Shown in pieces: positions 45,876-54,614 of a stretch of 64,000 nucleotides of DNA. The stretch is from contig CAVVUC010000001.1 in NCBI GenBank assembly GCA_963751395.1, forward strand, positions 1,550,001 to 1,614,000, given 5' to 3'. The position numbers and the translations under genes were made by a program. This DNA comes from CAVVUC01 sp963751395 (GTDB lineage: Bacteria > Verrucomicrobiota > Verrucomicrobiia > Chthoniobacterales > Chthoniobacteraceae). The number at the start of each line of letters is the position of its first letter. Positions within the stretch are counted from its first letter, which is position 1. The notes beneath the pieces were generated by a model. The model saw only the letters and a list, made by a program, of their open reading frames with translations, was not told the origin of the DNA and searched no databases.

Positions 45876-47789
45876 TCAAAGCATTGAGCGTTGGTAACCG
45901 TGGTTTGGACGGAACACGGGCCTGCTGGAGGGGCCATGAATGCTTAACATTTTGTCCGGTACCGAGTGCCATTGGTCAATTTCAAGGTCGATGCTTTTTT
46001 TGTCCGGTGCCATGCGCTCCACACGATATCGAATCGTACGGTAAAACTCATCATCCCCGCGTTTTTGATATTCTTCGGGCATGCGTTTCTTAAGAAGACG
46101 GCTCACCTGCTTGGCATTGAGCCCGCCCGCAATGGAGTATTTCGCCGCCAGCATCATCATGTTCAATGTCTGCTGACCAATAGGGTCGAGGTTGTCGAAA
46201 TCGTGGCCGAAAAGCGTCTGCAATTCCGCAATGGCATCCTCCGCAGCGAGTTCACGACACACGACATATACTTCCTTGAAGCGGTCACTGGCGAGATGCA
46301 AATCGATCAAGCCGGAAGTCTTAAGTGTATTGATGGCGCCGAAGTGGTTGTTGCTGGGGGTTAGCGCCAGTGTATAGCGGCCCATGCGGTTCAGACGTTC
46401 ACTTTTCAGCAAATAGGCGAGCACCATCTGCTGCTCATTCGTGAGCTTCCGGCTGCCTGCTTTCCTGCTGATGAAGCCGCTGAGTAAATCAAACCAAGCT
46501 TCCATCTCCTCATCAAGGACTCGCCCGGTGGGAATGCACAAAGATAACTCATCCGCCGAGTGAAAAAGGTAATGAGGCACGTCAATCTGGTTAGCCAGGG
46601 CGAAGTTGACAAGTTCCGACATCCCGATGCCTTTGCCCTCCCACTTGTTGTGCAGCTTAAGAATCTCCGCAAGACGCGGGTTTCGCGCTCGCGGGTTGGC
46701 AAAAATACGCCGCACTGGGATAGCATGGTCCGGTTGTTCAAAAATCAGTTCGTGCGGTAAATGCCCCGGATTCCGGATCGACAACGACACCCGTTGCTTG
46801 ATTGTCAGTTGCACCGGGCGGTTCATCCCATAATCGCGGTGTGCCAGTGCATTGTTGATGGATTCTCGGATAAGTTTCTCCGGGTATTCAGCCACCATGG
46901 TTCCGCCCGCTTCGGATGACACGCCCGTCATTATATTGCGCAGCGTCCAACCATGCCCCAGTTCCATCAATTGAAGAATGTTGTCCTTAAACGTCTTTTT
47001 GTCCTGAGCCACCACGTTTGGCACATCTACAAACGCATCCATCTGACTGCGAAACAGCAGGTGTTCCACCGGATTCGCCCCGCACACCAGCACGCCAAGG
47101 GTGGTGATTTTTCCGTTTTTGAGCATGAACCGTCGTTTTTCCAGAAACGGCACCGCGTCTTGCAGTGTGCTCTTGATCGTTTCAATCGGCTGCGATTGCC
47201 CTTGGTTGATGAGCAGGATCAACTCGTTAATCCTTTGCAGGCTTAGGTCGTCCATTCCGACTTCATCGACCGGACGCAGTTCGCGGTAGGTTTCCATTTC
47301 CCGTTTCCGTTCCTCCTGCTCGTCCACGCGATGCTTTGGAATCTTCTCGTCACGGTCTGCGATGCGCTCTCGCGCTTCGTCCCGGTAGAAGCAGAATTTT
47401 CTGTCCTCGGGCAGCGCGCTGACCCGCACTACGGCAATCTGCCCCGTGGAAAATGACTTTACCTCCACCATCAGACAATCGCCCACATCCATCGGATTGC
47501 CTTTGGCGTCCTTGAATGCGGAGCGCAACAGTGAAAGATTCCCACTGTTGTCCTCGGTGTACCCGGTGAAAGTGTAATGGCGGTGTGGTTGCTGCTCGTC
47601 TTTCACTCCCAGGATAACCACGCCTCCTCGGGTGTTGAGGAAAGCACAGACCGAATCACGGATGTTGTCCCAGGCGTTACCAGAGGCGGGAACCGGTTTG
47701 ATTTCCAGCCAGTCAGTTTCCAATGACTCGTAGGAACTCTGCTTCACGCAGAACTCCAGCTTGGTCAGGATTTGAGAAAGGCTGTCCAT
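45876..47789 (-). CDS. AlbA_2 / HATPase_c_4 accessory protein in the type I R-M operon
   Basis: The ATG at 47789, 11 bases after the hsdS stop, gives 637 residues (a longer frame upstream is only overlap). Residues 18-60 include SLETDWLEIKP and AFLNTRGGVVILGVKDE, the AlbA_2 (Schlafen-like) nucleic-acid-binding domain. LIRESINNALAHRDYGMNRP near residue 300 is the HATPase_c_4 motif. The rest includes winged-helix-like regions. COG2865-type proteins of this build are regulators or defence-linked proteins of uncertain function. The place between modification and restriction genes suggests a control or added defence role. Confidence 0.8.
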   Translation of the reverse strand: MDSLSQILTKLEFCVKQSSYESLETDWLEIKPVPASGNAWDNIRDSVCAFLNTRGGVVILGVKDEQQPHRHYTFTGYTEDNSGNLSLLRSAFKDAKGNPMDVGDCLMVEVKSFSTGQIAVVRVSALPEDRKFCFYRDEARERIADRDEKIPKHRVDEQEERKREMETYRELRPVDEVGMDDLSLQRINELILLINQGQSQPIETIKSTLQDAVPFLEKRRFMLKNGKITTLGVLVCGANPVEHLLFRSQMDAFVDVPNVVAQDKKTFKDNILQLMELGHGWTLRNIMTGVSSEAGGTMVAEYPEKLIRESINNALAHRDYGMNRPVQLTIKQRVSLSIRNPGHLPHELIFEQPDHAIPVRRIFANPRARNPRLAEILKLHNKWEGKGIGMSELVNFALANQIDVPHYLFHSADELSLCIPTGRVLDEEMEAWFDLLSGFISRKAGSRKLTNEQQMVLAYLLKSERLNRMGRYTLALTPSNNHFGAINTLKTSGLIDLHLASDRFKEVYVVCRELAAEDAIAELQTLFGHDFDNLDPIGQQTLNMMMLAAKYSIAGGLNAKQVSRLLKKRMPEEYQKRGDDEFYRTIRYRVERMAPDKKSIDLEIDQWHSVPDKMLSIHGPSSRPVFRPNHGYQRSML

Positions 47790-47799
47790 AAAGCGAATA

Positions 47800-50301
47800 C
47801 TACACGTTGCCCCACACGCGGTCGAGGACGCGTTGGATTTTGGCCTCGAAACGGGGGAGCAGCGCACGCACCGAATCCATCTGCGCCGCCTCCGCGTCCA
47901 GCTCCGCCACGAGACGACGTTGCTCCGACAGGGGCGGCAGGGGGATTTCGTAGCTCTTGAAAAAGCCGTTGTGAAAACTCTGCACCGTGACGCCGCCTTT
48001 GATGCCGTCCCGCAGAATCTCGCCGCTACGTGTCTTGAGCAGGTAGAACAGGAACTTCGCATCAAGCACATTCGAGTTCACCGTGATGGCGTTGATGTCT
48101 TGGTTGAAACAAACCTCCCGGCCTGTGATTGCGACGGGCAAAGTGTGTTGGAGGATTCCTGAGCGAACCACGCAAAGCACCGTGCCCTTTGGGATGAGTC
48201 GCGTCGCGCTGCGTTCGACCGCCTCTGACGAAACGTGGTCTTCAGTGTCGAGAATCACATCGGTTTTCATGTCCTTGGGTGAAACCCACGGAATGTCGCC
48301 CTTCCAAAAGTTCAGATTGGCCTTCGATGGTGTGCCGCCAGTCGAAATGGTTGCGGCTTCACCCAAGGGCTGTGTCGGCCAGATAGGATCAATCTCAAAG
48401 GTGGGGCGGTAGCCCGCGAGAATCTGGCGAGCGCCGTCGAGGACCTTCTGGTAGCCCTCGATCTCCGCCACGATCCGCCGCTGTTCCTCCAGCGGCAGCA
48501 GCGGGATTTCGATGAGCTTCAAGGCATTTGCATTGAGTTGCGGCTGCCCGCCGCCAGACACCAGTTGCTCGCGTTGCTCCCAGTATTGTTTTGATTGGGT
48601 GAGACACCAGTAGAACTCAGGAAGCGCCTTCTCTGGGTCGAGCCGAACGCGAATGAGGTAAGACGCGAAGACGGCAGGAGCAGTTGAATTGAAAAGCAGC
48701 GTCTTGCCTGCGGTAGCTCCGATGCGCGCAACGAACACGTCGCCCTTTTTCGCAAGGCTGGCTTTGGCTTCGTCATCCAGCGGGATGAACTTAGCATCGT
48801 TCGGGCGGAGACACCCGTATTCGTCGATGTCGGTGATGCGAATGTAGCGGGCATCACCCATTTCTCCCGCTGTCGCGGTGTGGCCATACTCGAATGTGGC
48901 GATGTCACCGAGAGGGACGCGCACCGTTTCAAACGGACTGGCCTCGCCGCCGAGAAATCTTTCCGCACTTAACGAATGATTTTTGTCGGCGAGCAGTTCC
49001 AGCTTCTCGACTCGTTTCCACACGAGGGGAGTTTCAACTTCGCCGCCGAGCTTCCCATTCAACCACGCCTTCACCACGCGCTCGGCCTCCGGCAGGTCGT
49101 TCGCCGCGATGGGATTTCGTTTGTCACCGAGGTCGAAGCCGTCGGCGGTGATTTTGAGGAAGAGGATTTCCTGCGCCGTCCGCGCGAGTTTTTTGTCGAG
49201 CAGGAGGATGCTGGTCTTCACGCCGGAGTAGGGCTTGAACACGCCCGCCGGGAGCGAGACGACGGCCACGAGCGAGTCTTCGACGAGGAAGCGGCGCAGA
49301 TTCACGTAGGCGTTCTGCGTGGTGGCCACGATGCCGTTGGGCACGATCACACCGCCGCGTCCGTCGCCGCTGAGGTGCTCGGCGATGTAGTCGGTGAAGA
49401 GCACCTCGGCCTTCTTGGCGGCGATGCGGAATTTGGTGTGCGGGGTGACGCCGCCTTTCGGGGTCATGAACGGCGGGTTGGCAAGGATGAGGTCGGCCTT
49501 CTCGTGCCAGCGGGCGTCGTTGCTCAGGGTGTCGTAGATGTGGATGGCGGGGTCGGGAAAGCCGTGGAGGAAGAGGTTCACCTTGCTGAGCTTCACCATC
49601 TGGTCGTCCACGTCGTAGCCGGCGAGGTTGCCATAGACCTTCTGCCGCTGGGCGAAGGTGAGCTTGTCGCCGGGCATGGTCGAGCCGGGCGAGGTGCTGT
49701 GCGCGAGGATGTGCCGGTAGGCGGAGACGAGGAAGCCGCCCGTGCCGCACGCGGGGTCGAGAATTTTGTCGCCGGGCTGCGGGTCGAGGCAGGCGACGAT
49801 GAAATCAATGATGTGGCGCGGGGTGCGGAACTGGCCGTTCTCGCCCTGCGCGCCGGTGCATTGCAGGAGGTATTCAAAGGCGTTGCCGAGTTCCTCGCTG
49901 TGCGAGTAGGCGAAGCCGTTCACTTCGGTAAGGAACATCGTGAGGATGCGACCGTCGCGGAATTTCAGGAAGGCGTTGCGGAAGATGTCGCGGAAGAGAC
50001 CGGGAAGATGCGCGGCTTTCTTGGCGTGGCCGAGGGCTTCGACGCCTTCGGAAAAGAGCGTGACGCGCTCGTCGGCGGAGACGGTCTGCGGGAGGAGATT
50101 GCGCCAGCGGTATTTCGCCAGCTCGCCGGTGAAGAAGCTGCGTTTGCCGCCGAGCTTCACGGATTCCTCGTCAAGGTCGTCCATGAATTTGTAAATGAGG
50201 GCGAGCGTGATGAGTTCGACCTGATTGGACGGCTGCGGGAGTTTGCCGACGAGCACGTCGCGGCAGGCGTCAATGCGGCGTTTGGTTTCGGAGGTGAGCA
50301 T
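47800..50301 (-). CDS. hsdM: Fused type I modification and specificity protein (HsdM-HsdS)
   Basis: This single 833-residue protein joins two subunits. Residues 1-440 are the N6-adenine methyltransferase: helical N-terminus, ILDPACGTGGFLVSAY (SAM loop, 182-190), LILANPPFMTP with NPPF at 275-278, and GVKTSILLLDKK. Residues 455-833 are the specificity part with two target-recognition domains, each followed by a conserved helix: LPLEEQRRIVAEIEGYQKVL and LPPLSEQRRLVAELDAEAAQ. It would both recognise a bipartite site and methylate it. M-S fusions are uncommon for type I systems. The downstream accessory gene starts 11 bases later. Confidence 0.93.
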   Translation of the reverse strand: MLTSETKRRIDACRDVLVGKLPQPSNQVELITLALIYKFMDDLDEESVKLGGKRSFFTGELAKYRWRNLLPQTVSADERVTLFSEGVEALGHAKKAAHLPGLFRDIFRNAFLKFRDGRILTMFLTEVNGFAYSHSEELGNAFEYLLQCTGAQGENGQFRTPRHIIDFIVACLDPQPGDKILDPACGTGGFLVSAYRHILAHSTSPGSTMPGDKLTFAQRQKVYGNLAGYDVDDQMVKLSKVNLFLHGFPDPAIHIYDTLSNDARWHEKADLILANPPFMTPKGGVTPHTKFRIAAKKAEVLFTDYIAEHLSGDGRGGVIVPNGIVATTQNAYVNLRRFLVEDSLVAVVSLPAGVFKPYSGVKTSILLLDKKLARTAQEILFLKITADGFDLGDKRNPIAANDLPEAERVVKAWLNGKLGGEVETPLVWKRVEKLELLADKNHSLSAERFLGGEASPFETVRVPLGDIATFEYGHTATAGEMGDARYIRITDIDEYGCLRPNDAKFIPLDDEAKASLAKKGDVFVARIGATAGKTLLFNSTAPAVFASYLIRVRLDPEKALPEFYWCLTQSKQYWEQREQLVSGGGQPQLNANALKLIEIPLLPLEEQRRIVAEIEGYQKVLDGARQILAGYRPTFEIDPIWPTQPLGEAATISTGGTPSKANLNFWKGDIPWVSPKDMKTDVILDTEDHVSSEAVERSATRLIPKGTVLCVVRSGILQHTLPVAITGREVCFNQDINAITVNSNVLDAKFLFYLLKTRSGEILRDGIKGGVTVQSFHNGFFKSYEIPLPPLSEQRRLVAELDAEAAQMDSVRALLPRFEAKIQRVLDRVWGNV

Positions 50302-50313
50302 TGAAGATGGTGG

Positions 50314-50586
50314 CTAGTTTCTGCTCCAGCGGCTTTCGATGAGCTGGCAGCGGAGTTCCTGTTTGGAGGAGCGGGCGTCGGAGGCGGAGTTCCCACCTTT
50401 GGCGCTGGCTTTCTCCAGCTTGGCGCGCTGGGCGGCGAAGCGCAGAAAGATGAGGCCGAGGACGGGCGCGGAGTATTCCTGGGACTTGAGGCCGGAGTTG
50501 GCGCGAAATTGGTCGGCAGCGGACCAGAGATGTTTTTCCAGGGTGGCGGTGGCGTCGTCTTTTTTCGATGGGGCAATCCAGATCAT
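50314..50586 (-). pseudogene. HsdM N-terminal fragment of a second type I system
   Basis: The 90-residue frame reads EKHLWSAADQFRANSGLKSQ and EYSAPVLGLIFLRFAAQRAK, which are the first helices of HsdM of the M.EcoR124-like kind and clearly differ from the intact HsdM that follows. The similarity ends after about 60 residues; the remainder and the methyltransferase domain are absent. With the hsdR remnant at 42576 it brackets the intact system, so both probably belonged to one older locus. Confidence 0.75.
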
Positions 50587-50741
50587 GATTGTTGAAATCT
50601 TTCAACCAGCGGGCGCAAAGTCGGGCGCCAGCCACCGCTGCCCGTGGAGTCATTTCGTTTAACTGTCCTGCCGCTTTTGCGTCTTTCCATGAGGGGTGTT
50701 TTTCAGCCGCGACCGTATCAAGTCAAGGCTGAGCGCCCAAA

Positions 50742-51476
50742 CTAACGTTGAGATCTACTCGCATTCAACTGCTGCAGCACCTCGGGATCGCGCACGTCGG
50801 CCCAGTCGCCGGTGAGTTCAAGCGCCTGCACTTTGCGTCCGCTCTTTGCGAGATCGCGGATCGCGTCGGTGAGTTCGTACTCGCCGCGAATCGAGCGTTC
50901 GAGTTCTGCGGTGAAATCGAAAATGCTGGGACGAAATGCATACACGCCCGCGTTGTACCACGGGCTCGTCGGCTCGCCGGGCTTCGGTTTTTCGCGCAAG
51001 TCGGTGAGCTCGAATTTCTCATTCACGAAAACTGCGCCGCCTTTGGAGACGTCCTCGTTGTGCTTCACGCTCACGATGGCTTCCTCATCATCGAGCGCGG
51101 CAAGCCGCTGGTAGTTGGACGGCTCGACGAGGATGTCGCCGTAGCTCAGGATGAATGGATCGCCGCCGCAGAAATTCTTCGCGAGTTCGACGACTTTGCC
51201 GGTGCCGTCCTGAACGACCTGCGTTTCGTAGCTGACGCGCACGCCGAAGCGCGAGCCGTCGCCGAAGAACGATTTCACGACATCGGCGCGGTAGCCGACG
51301 ACGATGCAAAACTGCGTCACGCCCGCATCGCGCAAGCCTTCGACGATATGCAGCAGAATCGGTTTGCCGCGCACTTCGATCATTGGTTTTGGAAGATCGT
51401 CCGTCAGTTCGCGCATGCGCGTGCCGCGTCCGGCGGCGAGGAGAACGGCCTTCGTGATTTTGGCTTCGCTGCTCAT
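50742..51476 (-). CDS. Sugar nucleotidyltransferase
   Basis: From the ATG at 51476 the product is 244 residues. AVLLAAGRGTRMRELTDDLP plus KPMIEVRGKPIL is the pyrophosphorylase signature with the catalytic Arg and Lys. FILSYGDILVEPSNY supplies the metal-binding Asp and PTSPWYNAGVYAFRPSIFDF the sugar site. It resembles glucose-1-phosphate thymidylyl- or related transferases; the nucleotide is not certain. It starts inside the stop of the aminotransferase (ATGA overlap), so the pair is coupled. The frame can be extended 77 codons upstream but only as overlap. Confidence 0.88.
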   Translation of the reverse strand: MSSEAKITKAVLLAAGRGTRMRELTDDLPKPMIEVRGKPILLHIVEGLRDAGVTQFCIVVGYRADVVKSFFGDGSRFGVRVSYETQVVQDGTGKVVELAKNFCGGDPFILSYGDILVEPSNYQRLAALDDEEAIVSVKHNEDVSKGGAVFVNEKFELTDLREKPKPGEPTSPWYNAGVYAFRPSIFDFTAELERSIRGEYELTDAIRDLAKSGRKVQALELTGDWADVRDPEVLQQLNASRSQR

Positions 51477-52645
51477 TTGCGCACCTCCCTCACGAATTCG
51501 CTGATCCGCTTCAGCGCGATCTTGATCTGGTCGAGGCTTGTGGCGTAGCAGGCGCGGACGTGGCCTTCGCCGCTCTGGCCGAACGCGGGGCCCGGGACGA
51601 CGGCGACTTTCTTTTCCTGCAAAAGCCGGAGCGAGAAATCGCGACTGCTCAAGCCGGTGCTCGTGATTTTCGGAAAGACGTAAAACGAACCCAACGGCTT
51701 GAAGCATTCGAGGCCGATTTCGTTCAAGCCGCTTACGATGAAGTTGCGGCGATGCTGGTATTCACGGCGCATTTGCTCCACGTCGCGCGCGCCGTTTTCA
51801 AGCGCTTCGATGGCGGCGTCCTGCGAGGTGATCGACGCGCACAGGATGCCGTATTGGTGAATCTTCATCATCGCTTCGGTGAGGATCGCGGGGGCGCAGG
51901 CGTAGCCGATGCGCCAGCCCGTCATCGCGAAGGCCTTGGAAAATCCGTGCAGAAAAATGGTGCGCTCGCGCATGCCGGGGAGCGACGCAATCGAGACGTG
52001 TTCGGCACCGTCGTAGGTCAGCTCGCTGTAGATTTCGTCAGTGAGAACGATGAGGTCGTGCCGGATGCAAAGCGCGGCGATTTTTTCCAACTCCTCGCGG
52101 GATTGGGTCGCGCCGGTCGGGTTCGTCGGAAAATTGAGCATCAGGATTTTCGACGAGAGAGTGATCTTCTTCGCGAGTTCGCTGGCGGTGAGCCGGAAGT
52201 TGTCGGCGGCAAATGTCGGCACTGCGACGGGCACTCCATGCGAGAGCGTGATGCTCGGGCCGTAGCTCACGTAGCACGGTTCGTGGTAGAGCACTTCGTC
52301 GCCGGGATTGATGAGCGCGCGAAGGGCGAGGTCGAGCGCCTCGGAGACGCCGACGGTGACGAGGATCTCGGTCTTCGGATCGTAGCCGATATGGAAATGT
52401 TTCCCGACGTATTCGGCGATCGCTGCGCGCAACTCGGGCAGGCCGAGGTTCGACGTGTAGCCGGTGCGGCCTTTCTCCAGCGAGTAAATCGCCGCCTCGC
52501 GAATGTGCCAGGGCGTGTCGAAATCCGGCTCGCCGATGCCGAGCGAGATCACCTCTTTCATCGACTGCACGATCTCAAAAAAGTCGCGGATGCCCGAGCG
52601 CGGGATGTCGCGGACGTGATTGGCGATGGGGTTTTTGAGGTTCAC
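51473..52645 (-). CDS. Class I/II aminotransferase (PLP-dependent)
   Basis: The GTG at 52645 gives 390 residues, the family's usual size. It reads VNLKNPIANHVRDIPRSGIR, GRTGYTSNLGLPELRAAIAE, MLNFPTNPTGATQSREELEK, IVLTDEIYSELTYDGAEHVS and FLHGFSKAFAMTGWRIGYAC. The Lys of S-K-A-F binds PLP. The last block reads GPAFGQSGEGHVRACYATSL. It is like AspC/AlaT-type enzymes acting on amino acids. Upstream in-frame sequence is a heptamer repeat translating as SFVIRHS, which is not part of the enzyme. The regulator gene lrp precedes it. Confidence 0.92.
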   Translation of the reverse strand: MNLKNPIANHVRDIPRSGIRDFFEIVQSMKEVISLGIGEPDFDTPWHIREAAIYSLEKGRTGYTSNLGLPELRAAIAEYVGKHFHIGYDPKTEILVTVGVSEALDLALRALINPGDEVLYHEPCYVSYGPSITLSHGVPVAVPTFAADNFRLTASELAKKITLSSKILMLNFPTNPTGATQSREELEKIAALCIRHDLIVLTDEIYSELTYDGAEHVSIASLPGMRERTIFLHGFSKAFAMTGWRIGYACAPAILTEAMMKIHQYGILCASITSQDAAIEALENGARDVEQMRREYQHRRNFIVSGLNEIGLECFKPLGSFYVFPKITSTGLSSRDFSLRLLQEKKVAVVPGPAFGQSGEGHVRACYATSLDQIKIALKRISEFVREVRK

Positions 52646-52652
52646 GGAGAAA

Positions 52653-52731
52653 ATGACGAATGACGAATGACGAATGACGAATGACGAATGACGAATGACG
52701 AATGACGAATGACGAATGACGAATGACGAAT
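52653..52731. repeat. 7-bp tandem repeat (about 11 copies)
   Basis: ATGACGA (equivalently GAATGAC) is repeated without change from 52653 to about 52731. It is just upstream of the aminotransferase start (52645), so copy number could move the promoter or frame. In the minus-strand frame it would read SFVIRHS repeatedly, joined in frame to the enzyme. Confidence 0.93.
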
Positions 52732-52840
52732 CAAATCCGAATCCCGAATGAAGAGGACAAGTCAACCCCCCCGCGGAGATTTGGAATGCGCGTTTCGTGC
52801 TTCGACATTCGGATTTCGTCATTTCGCGCCGGGGGCGCGT

Positions 52841-53320
52841 TTAGGGTGCGACGGCGAGGCGCTCCGGGCGGGGTTCGCGGTAGAGGAGCGCGCCGTTTTC
52901 CTTGTAGGCCTTCAGCCGGAAATGGGTTGCGGTCGAGATGACGCCTTTGATGGTGCTCAGCTTCTCGGCGATGAACGAGGCGATCTGCTGGAGCGTGCTG
53001 CCTTCTACGACAACGAGAAGGTCGTAGCCGCCGCTCATCAGGTAGCAGCTCTGCACTTCGTCGAACTTCGCGATGCGGCTCGCGAGCCGGTCGAACCCGC
53101 CTCCGCGCTCCGGAGTGATGCGCACTTCGACCACGGCCGTCACGCATTCCTTCGCGGCTTTATTCGCGTCGATGATGGCCTGGTAGCCGAGAATGACGCC
53201 GTCCTTCTCGAACTTCGCGATGCGTTCGGTCACTTCCGACACCGTGAGGTTGAGTTCCTTCGCGAGGTCCTCAACCGGAGTGTGGGCGTTCGTTTTTAAG
53301 AGTTTGAGCAGTTCGTCCAT
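52841..53320 (-). CDS. Lrp/AsnC family transcriptional regulator
   Basis: From ATG 53320 the protein is 159 residues. MDELLKLLKTNAHTPVEDLA and KELNLTVSEVTERIAKFEKD form the winged helix-turn-helix. VILGYQAIIDANKA is the linker. DEVQSCYLMSGGYDLLVVVE and FIAEKLSTIKGVISTATHFR form the RAM ligand-binding domain. The protein likely binds an amino acid and controls nearby genes, including the aminotransferase downstream on the same strand. Confidence 0.92.
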   Translation of the reverse strand: MDELLKLLKTNAHTPVEDLAKELNLTVSEVTERIAKFEKDGVILGYQAIIDANKAAKECVTAVVEVRITPERGGGFDRLASRIAKFDEVQSCYLMSGGYDLLVVVEGSTLQQIASFIAEKLSTIKGVISTATHFRLKAYKENGALLYREPRPERLAVAP

Positions 53321-53505
53321 CGGGGCGGAGAATTTCGGATATCGGGTCGGGCTTGTCGAACGCAAAGTTCGCGGCGGCGGGGGGTGGCGACATCAACAGG
53401 CGAGATGCTCATAGCATCCCAAGGCGGCACCGTATCGCACCGCAGCGCGCTGGAAGCGCCTGGGTTCGATTACAGATTCGTCGTTACGCGAGAGCCCGGC
53501 GTTGT

Positions 53506-54585
53506 CTAATCGCCGAAGGAGATTTCCATGGCGCGTGCGGTCTGAACCATCTGGCTGTCGGGATGGACGAGGCGGAGCCGATGCACGGCGTCGGAGATCG
53601 GCACGTCGGTGACGAGGTAGTTCTGGTAACTGACCATGTGCCCGTATTTGCCCTGCTTGATCAGTTCGACGGCTTTGACGCCGAAGCGGGTGCCGAGGAT
53701 GCGGTCAAGCACGGTCGGATGGCCGCCGCGCTGGAGATGGCCGAGGACGCAGGTCCGCGTCTCCTGCCCGGTCCGTTGCTCGACTTCGCGCGTAACGAGG
53801 TCACCGATGCCGCCGAGCTTGAATTCGCCCGAACCGCCGTCGCGCATCAGCGACTGGCCGTCTTTTGGCTTCGCTCCTTCAGCCACGACGATCATCGTGC
53901 TCAGGCAGCCTTCGGCTTCGCGCTGGCGCACGGTGTCGGCCACCTTTTCGAAGTCGAAAGGAATCTCCGGAATCAGGATGATGTCGCCACCGCCGGCGAG
54001 TCCGCCATGAAGGGCGATCCAGCCTGCGTGACGCCCCATGACTTCAATGACCATGACGCGTCGGTGACTGCTCGCAGTTGTGTGAAGGCGGTCGAGTGCA
54101 TCCGCCACGCAAGCCACGGCCGAATCGAAGCCGAACGTCATTGCCGTTGCTTCGAGGTCGTTGTCGATGGTTTTTGGAACGCCGACGATCGGGATGCCGC
54201 TTTCGTGCAACTGCTGCGCGGTTGACAGCGACCCGTCGCCGCCGATCGCGATCAGGCAGTCCACGCGGAGCGCCTTGAGCATCTTCGTCGCGTTTTGAAT
54301 AATCTCCTCCGGGATTGCAGCCTTCTGGCCTTCGGCGACTTTTGCAACGAAGTGTCCTTTGTTGGTGGTGCCGAGAATCGTGCCACCGAGGGGCATGATG
54401 CCGGCGGTCTTATAGCGGTCCAGCATCACGTAGTTGCCGGGGTGAAGCAGGCCTTCGTATCCGTTCTTGAATCCGACGACTTCCCAGCCGAGCGACAATG
54501 CGGCGCGCACGGCACCGCGAATGACTGCGTTCAAGCCGGGGCAATCGCCACCGCTGTTCAGTATTCCTATGCGTTTTCTGACCAT
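53506..54585 (-). CDS. pfkA: 6-phosphofructokinase
   Basis: The 359-residue protein from ATG 54585 starts MVRKRIGILNSGGDCPGLNA. It has the phosphate-donor site GGDGS at 115-119, PKTIDND at 137-143, MGRHAGWIALHGGLAGGGDI and, near the C-terminus, LGHLQRGGHPTVLDRILGTR. The Gly of GGDGS argues for ATP as donor, while Lys of PKTIDND is the residue usual in PPi enzymes; this combination is found in the ATP-dependent group III enzymes of actinobacteria and others. It phosphorylates fructose 6-phosphate in glycolysis. It follows the carboxypeptidase gene by 29 bases on the same strand. Confidence 0.95.
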   Translation of the reverse strand: MVRKRIGILNSGGDCPGLNAVIRGAVRAALSLGWEVVGFKNGYEGLLHPGNYVMLDRYKTAGIMPLGGTILGTTNKGHFVAKVAEGQKAAIPEEIIQNATKMLKALRVDCLIAIGGDGSLSTAQQLHESGIPIVGVPKTIDNDLEATAMTFGFDSAVACVADALDRLHTTASSHRRVMVIEVMGRHAGWIALHGGLAGGGDIILIPEIPFDFEKVADTVRQREAEGCLSTMIVVAEGAKPKDGQSLMRDGGSGEFKLGGIGDLVTREVEQRTGQETRTCVLGHLQRGGHPTVLDRILGTRFGVKAVELIKQGKYGHMVSYQNYLVTDVPISDAVHRLRLVHPDSQMVQTARAMEISFGD

Positions 54586-54614
54586 ATCGTTTTTTCCCTT
54601 TGGTTGATGTTTCC

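Noticed and set aside
48976..50304. Long open frame (442 codons) on the + strand antisense to hsdM
   Set aside because: It is composed of low-complexity V-, E- and G-rich sequence caused by codon bias of the real gene on the other strand.
52646..52822. Extra 59 N-terminal residues for the aminotransferase
   Set aside because: They come from the heptamer repeat (SFVIRHS units) and are not part of the family's fold.
53400..53505. tRNA-like stretch (GGGTTCGATTAC)
   Set aside because: Only a T-loop-like string; no acceptor stem, D-arm or anticodon arm could be drawn.
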